This document shows, piece after piece, positions 1 to 8,928 of a stretch of DNA of 34,030 nucleotides. The notes beneath the pieces are model-generated. The model was given only the letters and a program-made list of their open reading frames with translations, made no database searches and had not been told where the DNA came from. The stretch covers positions 1-34,030 of the forward strand of contig JAFAJB010000236.1 in assembly GCA_019236395.1 (NCBI GenBank). Direction: 5' to 3'. Within the stretch, counting starts at the first letter, position 1, and each line of letters starts with the position of its first letter. The translations under genes and the position numbers were made by a program. The DNA comes from Cupriavidus sp. (GTDB lineage Bacteria; Pseudomonadota; Gammaproteobacteria; Burkholderiales; Burkholderiaceae).

Positions 1-1944
1 GCAATCCTGCTTGCGGCGCAGGCCGAACCAGCGGAACGTGCTGGGCATGGCCAGCGCCGCCCCCAGCGGACAGATGTACTTGCAGTACGGCCGCTCGATG
101 AACAGCGAGATTCCCAGCAAGGTGCAGACGAACAGGCCGTACGGCCATGCACGGTGGCCAATGCCGACGAGGAACGTGGTCTTGAACGGCTCCACTTCGG
201 CCAGTTTCTCGGCCAGGCCCATCGAGAACACTGAAACAGAGAGCAAGCCGAAAAAGATTGCGTACTTGAGCCACTTCAGCCGGTCATGCCATGCGCGTGG
301 CAGATGCCACTGCCACCGCTTGAACCCGATCTTTCCGCCGATCTTGTAGATTGCCTCCGACATCGACCCGAACGGACACATCCAGCCGCAGAACAGCCCA
401 CGGCCGAACAGGAACACGGTCAGGATGATGAAAATCCAGAAGCAGAAGATGAATGGGTCGCTGAGGAACAGCGACCACTCCCAGTTGAACAGCAGCGAAT
501 GGAACCAGGTCAGTACCTGCGTGATGGACGGCTGGGCCATCGCGCCGAAGCCAACGAATCCAATACTCAGCGCCCATGCGCTGTACTTGAAGGCGTTGAC
601 CGGCCACTTGTTCTTGTGCGTGGCCCGGCGCGTCAGGCGTTCACGCAGCGCATAGACGACCGTTACCGCCAGCAGCAGTGCGATGAACAGCGCGATCTGC
701 GGCGCCCGGGCCTGCCACGCGCGCTTCCATGGCGCTGCCGGCTCGTCCACCTTGGGCCGTCCGCCCTGCAACATCGCACCGGGCAGCCAGTACGGGGCAT
801 CGAAGGTGACAAAGCTCCGTGTCCCGGTTGCGCGGTCCACCCGGTTGCCAAGGTAGGACAGCTTCCACGGATAGGCGGGCGAGAATGCCGGGGAACGCGC
901 CACGAAGATGGCCGATTCGGTATACGAGGGCGCACCCGCCGCCGACAGGCCATACAAGTTCAGATAATCGAGGTCGCGGAAGGTGAAGGTGTCCAGGCCC
1001 TGCTTGATCTGCACCCGGTCATAGATACCGCCGCGCACGAACCCCGACCCCTTGAACGAGGCGGTGCCGGCCGTGCGAATGATGAAGATGGCATGCTCGC
1101 CCTCCTTGAGTTGTGAGCGCAAGCCTTGCCATGCCTGTTCCCCGAGCAGGCTCTTGCCAAGATCGGGATGGTCGAGACCGCCAAACCAGAGTTCGATAAA
1201 TGGTTCGGAGGACCGCTCCAGGCCAAGCTGTTCGGGACGAATGAGCAGATGCTGCACCGCGCCGGCCTTGACCATTTCGGCCCAGCCCATGAGCCGTCCG
1301 GTCTGCGCGTAGCGTGCGGGCTCGCGCTTGGTCGGCGCCAGGATACCGACCTGTCGGGCCACACTGGCGGCCGCTGTCGTCAGCACCTGATTCTGGGCGA
1401 TGACGGTAACGGTCGCACCCGAGATGGCATCGACACCGAGCACACCCTCGTCAGGGCGGGACTGGCCGACTTCGATCTTGTCGGCCGCCGATTTGCCGAT
1501 GTACTGATGGTTGAAGTTCAGCAGCGCCGTCTCCGGAATCCCCAGCAACAGGATCGGTTCGGAGTGCTTCAGGACCTTGATGCCCACGAAGCGGCCCTGG
1601 TTGTCCATGCCAATCAGGGTCACGATCGGCTTGCCCGAGTAGCCGGGCGTATCGCTGATGTCCGTGGAGAGCATCACGTAGCCCAGCAGCGGCTTCTTGC
1701 CGTCTACGGGCTCTCCGTAAGCCTCCACGTAAGGTGGCTGGCCCTTTCGCTCGGAAAAGCTGGTGGCGCCGGGATACACATCCTTGCAGGGAACCAGCGC
1801 GCAGAGATTGGGGGCTTCGGCCAGATTCGCGGGTAAAGCCGCCTCATAGGCGCCGGATGCGGCCAATGCGGGGCGAACGCCGAGGGAGAACAACAATAGG
1901 CATGCGGCCAGCCAGGACGCGAACCGTTGGAATCGGTATGGCAT
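1..1944 (-). CDS. nosR: NosR, nitrous-oxide reductase expression regulator / FMN-binding polyferredoxin (C-terminus beyond left window edge)
   Basis: My own minus-strand translation from ATG at 1944 (MPYRFQRFASWLAACLLLFSLGVRPALA...) is open to base 1. It has a signal peptide, an FMN-binding-like segment (SGATVTV), TM helices and polyferredoxin cysteines (GRGLFCGWMCPFGSMSE, YCKYICPLGA). Absent from the ORF track because no stop lies inside the window. Confidence 0.93.
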   Translation of the reverse strand, partial: MPYRFQRFASWLAACLLLFSLGVRPALAASGAYEAALPANLAEAPNLCALVPCKDVYPGATSFSERKGQPPYVEAYGEPVDGKKPLLGYVMLSTDISDTPGYSGKPIVTLIGMDNQGRFVGIKVLKHSEPILLLGIPETALLNFNHQYIGKSAADKIEVGQSRPDEGVLGVDAISGATVTVIAQNQVLTTAAASVARQVGILAPTKREPARYAQTGRLMGWAEMVKAGAVQHLLIRPEQLGLERSSEPFIELWFGGLDHPDLGKSLLGEQAWQGLRSQLKEGEHAIFIIRTAGTASFKGSGFVRGGIYDRVQIKQGLDTFTFRDLDYLNLYGLSAAGAPSYTESAIFVARSPAFSPAYPWKLSYLGNRVDRATGTRSFVTFDAPYWLPGAMLQGGRPKVDEPAAPWKRAWQARAPQIALFIALLLAVTVVYALRERLTRRATHKNKWPVNAFKYSAWALSIGFVGFGAMAQPSITQVLTWFHSLLFNWEWSLFLSDPFIFCFWIFIILTVFLFGRGLFCGWMCPFGSMSEAIYKIGGKIGFKRWQWHLPRAWHDRLKWLKYAIFFGLLSVSVFSMGLAEKLAEVEPFKTTFLVGIGHRAWPYGLFVCTLLGISLFIERPYCKYICPLGAALAMPSTFRWFGLRRKQDC

Positions 1945-2001
1945 GTTACGGATGACGATGGCGTGCGCGCGGTTTCCCGGCGCACGCACATTCCTTGGGA
2001 C

Positions 2002-3939
2002 TCAGGCTTCGACGATCATGCGGCTGCGCATTTCCAGGTGCAGGGCATGGCAGAAATGCGTGCAATAGCACCAGAACACACCCGGCTTGTCGGCGACAAA
2101 CGTTACCGAGGCGGTCTCCTGCGGATTCACGATGAAGTTGACGTTGTACTTCGGGATCGCAAATCCGTGCGTAAGGTCTTCCACCTTGTCCAGATTCGTC
2201 AGGATCAGCGTGACCTCGTCACCCTTCTTCAGTTTGAACTCGCGCAGACTGAACGCAGGCGCCTGCGAAGTCAGCTTGACAGTTACCTTCTTGCCGTTGC
2301 GGAAGACGCCCGATTCCTTCGGATCCTTGACCGCGAGCGGGAAATCGTCGAGCGAGTAGATTTGTTTCGGACGCAACAGCTCGCGCCGGAAGATGATGAA
2401 GTCGTGCGGTTCGCTTCGGATCGGATGATCCTGCAGCAGCACCATCTTGTCGCCAGAGATATCGATGAACTGCTCATTTTCCGGATGCAGCGGCCCAACC
2501 GGCAGGAATCGATCCTTCGAGAACTTGCACCCCACCGCCAGGAACTTGCCGTCGGCGGCCACCGTTTCGGACTGCGAAGCGTTCAAATGCCCTGGCTGGT
2601 AATGCACGTCCAGTCGATCGACCACATACTTGGCGTTCTTGTCCCCCTTGTGGAACTTGATGGCGGCATCGATGTTCCACTTGACGATCTGGCTGTCCAG
2701 GAACAGCGTGGTGTAGGCGTTGCCGCGTCCGTCGAAGGCCGTATGCAGTGGCCCGAGCCCGACTTCAACCTCGGCCGCGATGGCATCGTCAATCTTTTCG
2801 AGTTTGCCGTCGAACCAGTCGAGCACCTTGGCCAGTTCGATCGTCGTCGTCGTCGGCGAGAGCTTGCCGGAGCAGATGAAGTACTTCTGGTCCGGGCTGG
2901 CATTGACACCGTGCGGGTTCTTCGGCACGGACACATAGGCCGTCAGCGCCGACTTCGGGTCCTTGTTGGCGGCATGCGTGCCATCGACCACCGGCACCTT
3001 GGAGTCTCCGATGGTCTTGAACTTGCCGGCCTTGACCGCTTCCTCGATCCGCGCCACGTTGAAGAACAGGCAGGCGTCGCGCTCCGCGGACATCATGTCC
3101 TCGTAGTGCACGCCCATTTCGGTGTTGTACTGGTTGGTCGCGGCCAGCTTGCCGTCATAGGACGTTGCAACCAGATCGCAGTTGCCGTCGATCAGCACCT
3201 GCCAGCGGACCTCCATGGTCTCAGCGTCAACGCAGGTAAACAATGAGCGGTACTTCGACGGATCGTCTATCCCGACATTTGGCAACGGAATGCCAAACTC
3301 GCCGCCGCAGAATACGCGGGTCGTGTAATTGATTTTTGGGTCGACCGGATCGCGCTTATCTGGAAAGATCCCGTGGAAGCCCTGCACATTGGGCAAATCC
3401 GTAATCTTGTCGCAAATGAAGTAGTCCAGGCGGACACGCGCCAGGCGGGCATTGATCTTGTCATTGATCCATGCGTAGCGGCCGTCGTAATTGCCATCCT
3501 TGTACGACGCATGCACATGGTGGGTGTCGCCGACGGTGTACTTCGGGCTGCCGTCCGGCCGGGTTCCCATCACCTTCTTCGATTCGTTGGTAATGCCCCA
3601 GCCAACCAGCGCATCCGGTACGAAGCATGGAATCCGGTGGATCTCGCGGCCCGATGGCATGCCAAGCACACGCATGTCGCCGAGATGTCCGCCGCTCCAC
3701 AGGCCGTAGTAGGTATCCAGCTCCCCTGGTTTCGGGTGCAGGCCGGGAATGTCATGCGTACCTGCACCAGCGGCACCGCTTGCTCCGCCAGCCGGGGCAG
3801 CCACTGCTCCGGGCGCGCCCTTGTCCGTGCAAGCCACGACCGTCGCGAGGCTAGCCAGTGCGGCTGTGTTGATAAAGCGCCTGCGTCCGGGCGCACTCGG
3901 CACACCATCCTGGTCCTGCGGTAGCTGATGCTTGGTCAT
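2002..3939 (-). CDS. nosZ: Nitrous-oxide reductase NosZ (Tat-exported, clade I type)
   Basis: ORF 2002..3966; likely start MTKHQLPQDQD at 3939, followed by Tat-like RRRFINTAALAS. C-terminal CuA site GVFWCYCTHFCHALHLEM; typical NosZ segments (HHVHASYKDGNYDGRYAWINDKINARLARVRLDYF, PHGVNASPDQKYFICSGKLSPT). Confidence 0.96.
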   Translation of the reverse strand: MTKHQLPQDQDGVPSAPGRRRFINTAALASLATVVACTDKGAPGAVAAPAGGASGAAGAGTHDIPGLHPKPGELDTYYGLWSGGHLGDMRVLGMPSGREIHRIPCFVPDALVGWGITNESKKVMGTRPDGSPKYTVGDTHHVHASYKDGNYDGRYAWINDKINARLARVRLDYFICDKITDLPNVQGFHGIFPDKRDPVDPKINYTTRVFCGGEFGIPLPNVGIDDPSKYRSLFTCVDAETMEVRWQVLIDGNCDLVATSYDGKLAATNQYNTEMGVHYEDMMSAERDACLFFNVARIEEAVKAGKFKTIGDSKVPVVDGTHAANKDPKSALTAYVSVPKNPHGVNASPDQKYFICSGKLSPTTTTIELAKVLDWFDGKLEKIDDAIAAEVEVGLGPLHTAFDGRGNAYTTLFLDSQIVKWNIDAAIKFHKGDKNAKYVVDRLDVHYQPGHLNASQSETVAADGKFLAVGCKFSKDRFLPVGPLHPENEQFIDISGDKMVLLQDHPIRSEPHDFIIFRRELLRPKQIYSLDDFPLAVKDPKESGVFRNGKKVTVKLTSQAPAFSLREFKLKKGDEVTLILTNLDKVEDLTHGFAIPKYNVNFIVNPQETASVTFVADKPGVFWCYCTHFCHALHLEMRSRMIVEA

Positions 3940-4035
3940 GGTCAATCCTTGAGCCGTTTCAATCAAAAGCGGGCAAAGCCGGTCTGCGACTTTTCGCCAC
4001 AGGTGAGATCTTTGCTGCGCGCCGCCTCAAGGCAG

Positions 4036-4049
4036 TTGACGCAAATCAT
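4036..4049. promoter_or_regulatory. Candidate FNR/Dnr/NnrR-type box TTGAC-GCAA-ATCAT between divergent nosZ and cytochrome c genes
   Basis: Matches TTGAT-N4-ATCAA at 8/10 informative positions; centred about 103 bp from the nosZ start and about 114 bp from the cytochrome start. Confidence 0.55.
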
Positions 4050-4156
4050 AATTTCTTTAATTTGGTATATGAAATGCATCTTTAATTGAACGAACTGGCC
4101 ACAATGCATGCATTGCTGCTTTCACGCAGCGTTGGTGTCAATTCCCGGAGAAATTC

Positions 4157-4567
4157 ATGTGCAAGAAATCGCTTCTTCTGATGGTCCTTTGCAGTGCAAC
4201 CCTGGTCGCATGCGGGCAGAAGGAAGAGACCGCGGCAGCAAAAACAACACCAGCGCCGCAAAGCGCGGCGACCACCGTTGCCGCTGCGCCGGCGCCCGCG
4301 CCTGCCCCCGAGAATGAACTCGGCAAAAAGACATTTGGCAGTGTCTGTTCGATGTGTCATGCAGCCGGTGTTGCGGGAGCGCCGAAGCCAGGAGACAAGG
4401 CCGATTGGGGCCCGCGCATTGCCCAGGGCAACGACGTCCTCTACAAGCATGCGCTGGAAGGCTTCAATGGCAGCAAGGGTGCTATGCCGGCGCGAGGCGG
4501 CTCGACGTCCCTGCCCGATGAAGCAGTAAAGGCGGCCGTGGACTACATGGTGGCGCAATCGCGCTGA
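4157..4567 (+). CDS. Small lipoprotein cytochrome c (c5-like), putative electron-transfer partner of the nos system
   Basis: Lipobox-like LVACGQ, Ala/Pro-rich linker, single heme motif CSMCH, distal Met ligand candidate GAMPARGG; RBS-like ggagaa upstream. Confidence 0.9.
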   Translation: MCKKSLLLMVLCSATLVACGQKEETAAAKTTPAPQSAATTVAAAPAPAPAPENELGKKTFGSVCSMCHAAGVAGAPKPGDKADWGPRIAQGNDVLYKHALEGFNGSKGAMPARGGSTSLPDEAVKAAVDYMVAQSR

Positions 4568-4571
4568 GATC

Positions 4572-5594
4572 ATGCGCACCACGCTTCTTCCTAACCCGGG
4601 CCGCAGACGTTGCCTTGCCGGCCTACCGCTGCTGGCCACTGCGATGTTCGTGAAGCCGGCCCTGGCCGATCCGGGCGTAAAGCAATATTCGCGCATGCTC
4701 TTGGGCACCAAGGTCGATATCGTGGTGCAGTCCGACGCCACGACTGCGGCCGAATCCGCTAGCCGGATGGCGTTCGCCGAGATGGCCAGGCTGGAACAGC
4801 TGATGAGCCGTTACCGTCCGGACAGCCAGATCAGCGCGTTGGCTCGCGCCGCCGGGCGCAATCCCGTGCCGGTGGCTCCGGAGTTGATGGCGATCCTGCA
4901 ATCGGCGAAGCAGATGTCGCTACGCAGCCAGGGGGCCTTCGATATCACCGTCGGCGCGTACGCGGGCTGGGACTTCGATCCCGCGCATAGCCGTATTCCG
5001 AGTCCCGTTGAACTTGCGTCCGAGCGGCAACTGGTCGACTACCGCGACATCGTTCTCGATGAACGCCGGGGGACCGCCTATTTGCGCCGGCCGGGCATGA
5101 AGCTCGATCTTGGCGGCATCGCAAAATTGCCAATCTTGCAAGCCGGCCTGGAGGTTCTTCGGCGCAATGGGCACCATAACGCGATGATCAACGGTGGCGG
5201 CGACGTCCTGGTCAGCGGGCAATTGCAGGGGCGGAACTGGCGCGTGGGACTGCGCGATCCACGCACACCCGAGCGATTGCTGGGCGTGGTAGCACTCAGT
5301 GATGGGATTGTGGCGTCCTCGGGCGACTACGAACGCTGCTTTGTGCGTGACGGCCATCGCTATCACCACATCCTTGACCCCAGGACGGGGCAGCCGAGCC
5401 AGGGCCCTCACGGCGTCGCGCTGGTGGCGAACCGGCAGGAGGCCGTCAATGGGCTGGGCGCCGCCATCATGGTAGGAGGTGTGGCGCGCGGGCAAAAATG
5501 GCTGGATGCTCAACCTGGAGTCGATGCACTGATCGTTCCGCCAGGGCAGTCTCCGTGGCTGTCGGCAGGCATGGCCGCGCGCCTTTCGGTGTAG
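4572..5594 (+). CDS. nosX: ApbE/NosX-family FAD:protein FMN transferase
   Basis: N-terminal export signal with RRR, then ApbE-family features (MLLGTKVDIVVQ, LMSRYRPDSQISAL, MKLDLGGIAK, NAMINGGGDVLVSG, HHILDPRTGQP). Immediately downstream of the cytochrome c in the nos locus. Confidence 0.88.
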   Translation: MRTTLLPNPGRRRCLAGLPLLATAMFVKPALADPGVKQYSRMLLGTKVDIVVQSDATTAAESASRMAFAEMARLEQLMSRYRPDSQISALARAAGRNPVPVAPELMAILQSAKQMSLRSQGAFDITVGAYAGWDFDPAHSRIPSPVELASERQLVDYRDIVLDERRGTAYLRRPGMKLDLGGIAKLPILQAGLEVLRRNGHHNAMINGGGDVLVSGQLQGRNWRVGLRDPRTPERLLGVVALSDGIVASSGDYERCFVRDGHRYHHILDPRTGQPSQGPHGVALVANRQEAVNGLGAAIMVGGVARGQKWLDAQPGVDALIVPPGQSPWLSAGMAARLSV

Positions 5595-5652
5595 TGACAG
5601 GAGCGGCCGCGCCATGCCTTCGCATGTAGTCATGAGGATGAACGACGCTAGC

Positions 5653-5673
5653 GGGGCTCCCAGGGGGAGCTCC
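5653..5673. terminator. Hairpin GGGGCTCCC-AGG-GGGAGCTCC downstream of nosX; no clear T-tract
   Basis: Inverted repeat with 3-nt loop in the nosX/acyltransferase convergent interval. Confidence 0.3.
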
Positions 5674-5816
5674 CGCGCATTCTCATATCAGGGGGATCTT
5701 CATCAATGCATGGCGTGGGTCGCCAAGCAGTCTCACCCCGAGCGCTATGCAATCAGGCAGACGCGCAAATCCCGCACGGAGTCAAGCAGGCGCGGAGAGA
5801 GCCACGGGCTGGAATG

Positions 5817-5853
5817 AAAAAGGCGCAGCTGCGGATACCCGCGCAGCTGCGCC
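5817..5853 (-). terminator. Intrinsic terminator for the minus-strand acyltransferase gene
   Basis: 12-bp perfect stem GGCGCAGCTGCG (5822-5833) / CGCAGCTGCGCC (5842-5853), 8-nt loop. On the minus strand it is followed by TTTTTC. Located about 20 bp past the 5873 stop. Confidence 0.75.
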
Positions 5854-5872
5854 TGCTTCTTTCGTGAAAAGG

Positions 5873-6886
5873 CTAAGGTGCCGAAGACTCCTGATGCGGC
5901 ATTACCCCCGAACCTCCCGCACCGTCGAGCACCAGCGCGATCTGCTCATCCTTTTCTTCCCATTGCTTTGCCAGCCACCGGTGAAACTGTTTGCGGAAGA
6001 CCGAATCCGTGCCGTAGTCCGCCGTGCAGAAGTTCTCGGGAATCGGCAATTGCCGCACGCGAAGCACGACGCGGCCGGTTCGACCGCACGCAAAATCCCA
6101 GAAACTTGGCGCGCCATCGGGATAGACGATGGTGACATCGAGGATCGAGCGAAACCGTGTGCCCATCGTGTTCAGTGTCACGGCCAGGCCCCCGGCCTTG
6201 GGCTTGAGCAGATGGCGATAAGGCGACCCCTGGGCATCGCGCTTGGCCTGCGTGAATCGCGTGCCCTCGGCAAAGACCATCACGCTGGTCGGCACTGCCG
6301 AGAACTTCTCGCATGCGCGTCGCGCGGTTTCCTGATCCTGCCGACGCAATTCCGGATTCTTCCGAAGCTGGGTTTTCTTGTGGCGCTTCATGAATGGGAA
6401 GTCGAGCGCCCACCAGGCCAGCCCGATCAGCGGCACGTAGATCAACTGCTGTTTCAGGAAGAACTTCAGTAGTGGGATGCGTCCGCCAAGCGCACGCTGC
6501 AGCAGGAAGATGTCTACCCAGGACTGATGGTTGCAGTTGACCAGGTACCACTCGGCATAGACCAGGCCGTCAACGCCGCCAATATCCCAGGGCTGCCGCT
6601 GGATCCGTTCAAACCAGAGGTTGTTGCTCCCGATCCAGGCAGCGGCGATACGGTTGAGTATCGGATCGATTAGCCGGAATGTAACCTTCTTTGGCAAGAC
6701 GAGCTTGAGCAAGGCGAACGGGGACAGCAGGCCACACCAGAAGATGGTGTTCAATACCAGCAGGATCACGCTTGAGGCACCAAGCGCCCAGGAGCCCGGC
6801 GACGCGGCAGCGTGGACGATGGGGGTTGACGGTTGGTCGCGGCCGTTGTCAGGCGCGCCATGTAGCGGTGTCTGTATGGATTTCAT
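5873..6886 (-). CDS. YihG-type 1-acyl-sn-glycerol-3-phosphate acyltransferase family protein
   Basis: NCNHQSWVDIF (HX4D), FAEGTRFT motif, N-terminal TM region. Confidence 0.88.
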   Translation of the reverse strand: MKSIQTPLHGAPDNGRDQPSTPIVHAAASPGSWALGASSVILLVLNTIFWCGLLSPFALLKLVLPKKVTFRLIDPILNRIAAAWIGSNNLWFERIQRQPWDIGGVDGLVYAEWYLVNCNHQSWVDIFLLQRALGGRIPLLKFFLKQQLIYVPLIGLAWWALDFPFMKRHKKTQLRKNPELRRQDQETARRACEKFSAVPTSVMVFAEGTRFTQAKRDAQGSPYRHLLKPKAGGLAVTLNTMGTRFRSILDVTIVYPDGAPSFWDFACGRTGRVVLRVRQLPIPENFCTADYGTDSVFRKQFHRWLAKQWEEKDEQIALVLDGAGGSGVMPHQESSAP

Positions 6887-7068
6887 GCGCGCAATTGTGC
6901 ATAGGAAAATCTTGAAAACCCTTGCTTGCGGTCAAGGCGGGCGCTCTGAACCTGGCATCGCCAATGCGGCGGAGGCGCATAGTTCACTGCTTCCCAACGC
7001 GGCTGGCGGGCTGTCATTCTCAAGGTGGCCCGCCAGGAACATGCAGGTAAGGTTCTTTGTGCGGCGGA

Positions 7069-7575
7069 TCAGCCTCGCCGGGGCAGCTTCCAGTTCGGCC
7101 GGATGAAGTGGCAGGTATAGCCGTTTGGATACCGCTCGAGGTAATCCTGGTGCTCCGGTTCGGCTTCCCAGAACGGCCCGGCCGGTGCGATCTCCGTCAC
7201 AACCTTGCCGGGCCACAGTTCCGAAGCATTGACATCGGCGACCGTGTCTTCCGCCACCCGCCTCTGTTCGTCGTTCAGATAGAAGATAGCCGAGCGATAG
7301 CTCGTTCCCACGTCATTGCCCTGACGGTTCTTTGTCGTGGGGTCGTGGATCTGGAAGAAGAATTCGAGGATCTGGCGAAAGCTGATCCTGGCAGGGTCGA
7401 AAACGATCTCCAGCCCTTCGGCGTGCGTCCCATGGTTACGATAGGTCGCGTTCGGCACGTCCCCGCCGGTGTAGCCCACGCGCGTGGAAAGCACGCCGGG
7501 AAAGCGGCGCAGCAGGTCCTGCATGCCCCAGAAGCACCCGCCGGCGAGGATCGCGGTTTCGGTTTGCGTCGTCAT
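7069..7575 (-). CDS. msrA: Peptide-methionine (S)-S-oxide reductase
   Basis: [51 protein letters not shown]: canonical GCFWG catalytic motif and MsrA fold signature. Confidence 0.96.
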   Translation of the reverse strand: MTTQTETAILAGGCFWGMQDLLRRFPGVLSTRVGYTGGDVPNATYRNHGTHAEGLEIVFDPARISFRQILEFFFQIHDPTTKNRQGNDVGTSYRSAIFYLNDEQRRVAEDTVADVNASELWPGKVVTEIAPAGPFWEAEPEHQDYLERYPNGYTCHFIRPNWKLPRRG

Positions 7576-7662
7576 TATTCAGTCCTTTACATCGCAAGGC
7601 GTACAGTCCAGTAAGCCCAGTAATATACGCACTTCGCGCAGCTTTCGCTGCGAGTATCTCTT

Positions 7663-8271
7663 ATGCCAATGAAGTCCGCCCAGCGCGCGCGGGATGTCGT
7701 CCTGCAACTGCAGCGCGATATCGCTGCCTGCACCCGGTGTGCGTCCGAACTGCCAGACGGCCCTCGGCCCGTCGTGCAGTTCAGCGCCACGCCGCGCATC
7801 CTGATCATCGGCCAGGCGCCGGGCTCGCGCGTACACGCCAGCGGGATACCGTTTGACGACCCAAGCGGCGCCCGCCTGCGCGAATGGACGGGGCTCACCG
7901 CCGACGAGTTCTACGATGCCACGCGCGTGGCGATCATGCCGATGGGCTTCTGTTACCCCGGCCGTGGGCCCAGCGGCGACCTGCCGCCGCGCCGCGAGTG
8001 TGCACCGCTCTGGCACGAAGCCATCCTGCGGGTATTGCCGGAAGACCGGCTCACGCTACTGGTCGGTAGCTATGCGCAGGCACACTACCTCACTGCCGAT
8101 GCAGGCGCCACCATGACCGCGATTGTCCACGACTTCCGACGCTTCGGCCCGAACGTCATTCCTCTGCCCCACCCCTCGTGGCGCGTGGTGGGATGGATGC
8201 GCAAGAATCCGTGGTTCGAGGCCGAACTGCTCCCCGAACTGCGCCGCGCCGTGCGAGCCAGGCTGGCGTGA
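7663..8271 (+). CDS. Uracil-DNA glycosylase superfamily protein
   Basis: IAACTRCASELP, ILIIGQAPGSRVHASGIPFDDPSGARLREWTG and VIPLPHPSWR: GQAPG and HPSWR motifs of the UDG-like family. Confidence 0.8.
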   Translation: MPMKSAQRARDVVLQLQRDIAACTRCASELPDGPRPVVQFSATPRILIIGQAPGSRVHASGIPFDDPSGARLREWTGLTADEFYDATRVAIMPMGFCYPGRGPSGDLPPRRECAPLWHEAILRVLPEDRLTLLVGSYAQAHYLTADAGATMTAIVHDFRRFGPNVIPLPHPSWRVVGWMRKNPWFEAELLPELRRAVRARLA

Positions 8272-8300
8272 GCCGATGCGGCTCGCCGGGTGACCCGGCG
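8270..8300. terminator. Two adjacent hairpins between convergent UDG-like and Lrp genes
   Basis: GAGCC-GATGC-GGCTC (8270-8284) and CGCCGGG-TGA-CCCGGCG (8284-8300); no T-tract. Confidence 0.35.
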
Positions 8301-8310
8301 ATCATGGAAG

Positions 8311-8781
8311 CTAGCCAAGTGGCAGCGCCGTGCTGTACAGCACCTGCTTGAGCGCGAAGCTCGACCGGATGCTCGCCACCCCGGGAATCCGCGTGATCTG
8401 ATCGATGATCAGTCGTTCCAGTGCCTCCACGTCGGGCACCACCACGCGCAACAGGTAATCGGCATCGCCGGACATCAGGTAACACTCCATCACCTGCGGC
8501 AACCCGGCGATCCTGCGCTCGAACGTATCAAGCGTCTCCCGGCGCTGCTTGTCGAGCGACACCGAAATAAAGACCACCACCTTGAGGCCCAGCCGACGGG
8601 CGTCGAGCAGCGTCACACGCCGTGAAATCACGCCGATCTTCTCCAGCCGCTTGACGCGCGCCAGACATGGCGACGGCGACAGGTTGACCCGGCTGGCAAG
8701 CTCCACATTGGTCAGGCTGCCGTCGCGCTGCAGTTCGCCGAGGATACGAATGTCGATGGCATCAAGGTCGATGTCCAGCAT
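8311..8781 (-). CDS. Lrp/AsnC-family transcriptional regulator
   Basis: Translation from ATG at 8781: [52 protein letters not shown] (AsnC HTH) plus ligand-binding RAM domain. The 292-aa upstream extension in the ORF track overlaps the divergent promoter and is unlikely. Confidence 0.92.
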   Translation of the reverse strand: MLDIDLDAIDIRILGELQRDGSLTNVELASRVNLSPSPCLARVKRLEKIGVISRRVTLLDARRLGLKVVVFISVSLDKQRRETLDTFERRIAGLPQVMECYLMSGDADYLLRVVVPDVEALERLIIDQITRIPGVASIRSSFALKQVLYSTALPLG

Positions 8782-8806
8782 GATGTGCTTTGCATGTTTT
8801 TGATGG

Positions 8807-8821
8807 CGGCATTGTATGCCG
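8807..8821. promoter_or_regulatory. Candidate operator: perfect inverted repeat CGGCAT-TGT-ATGCCG in the divergent Lrp/EamA intergenic region
   Basis: 15-bp palindrome, flanked by direct repeats TGATGGCGGC at 8801-8810 and 8832-8841. Confidence 0.45.
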
Positions 8822-8928
8822 TAAATGCGCATGATGGCGGCGTGATCCGGTCGATGCTGCGGCGTGATGGATCGTAGACTTTCCACACCCGACCGGCATT
8901 CGCCGGTGACGATTTCCATCTGCTTCGC

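Noticed and set aside
286-1836. Plus-strand ORFs 286..1116 and 1126..1836
   Set aside because: Antisense to nosR, which I could translate continuously on the minus strand.
1927-3246. 439-aa plus-strand ORF
   Set aside because: Antisense to nosZ, which is unambiguous.
5614-5817. 67-aa plus-strand ORF after nosX
   Set aside because: No recognizable motif, no good RBS, composition not protein-like; interval looks like convergent-terminator spacer.
7637-7652. Hairpin CGCAGC-TTTC-GCTGCG upstream of the UDG-like gene
   Set aside because: Short stem without T-tract or regulatory context; too weak to call.
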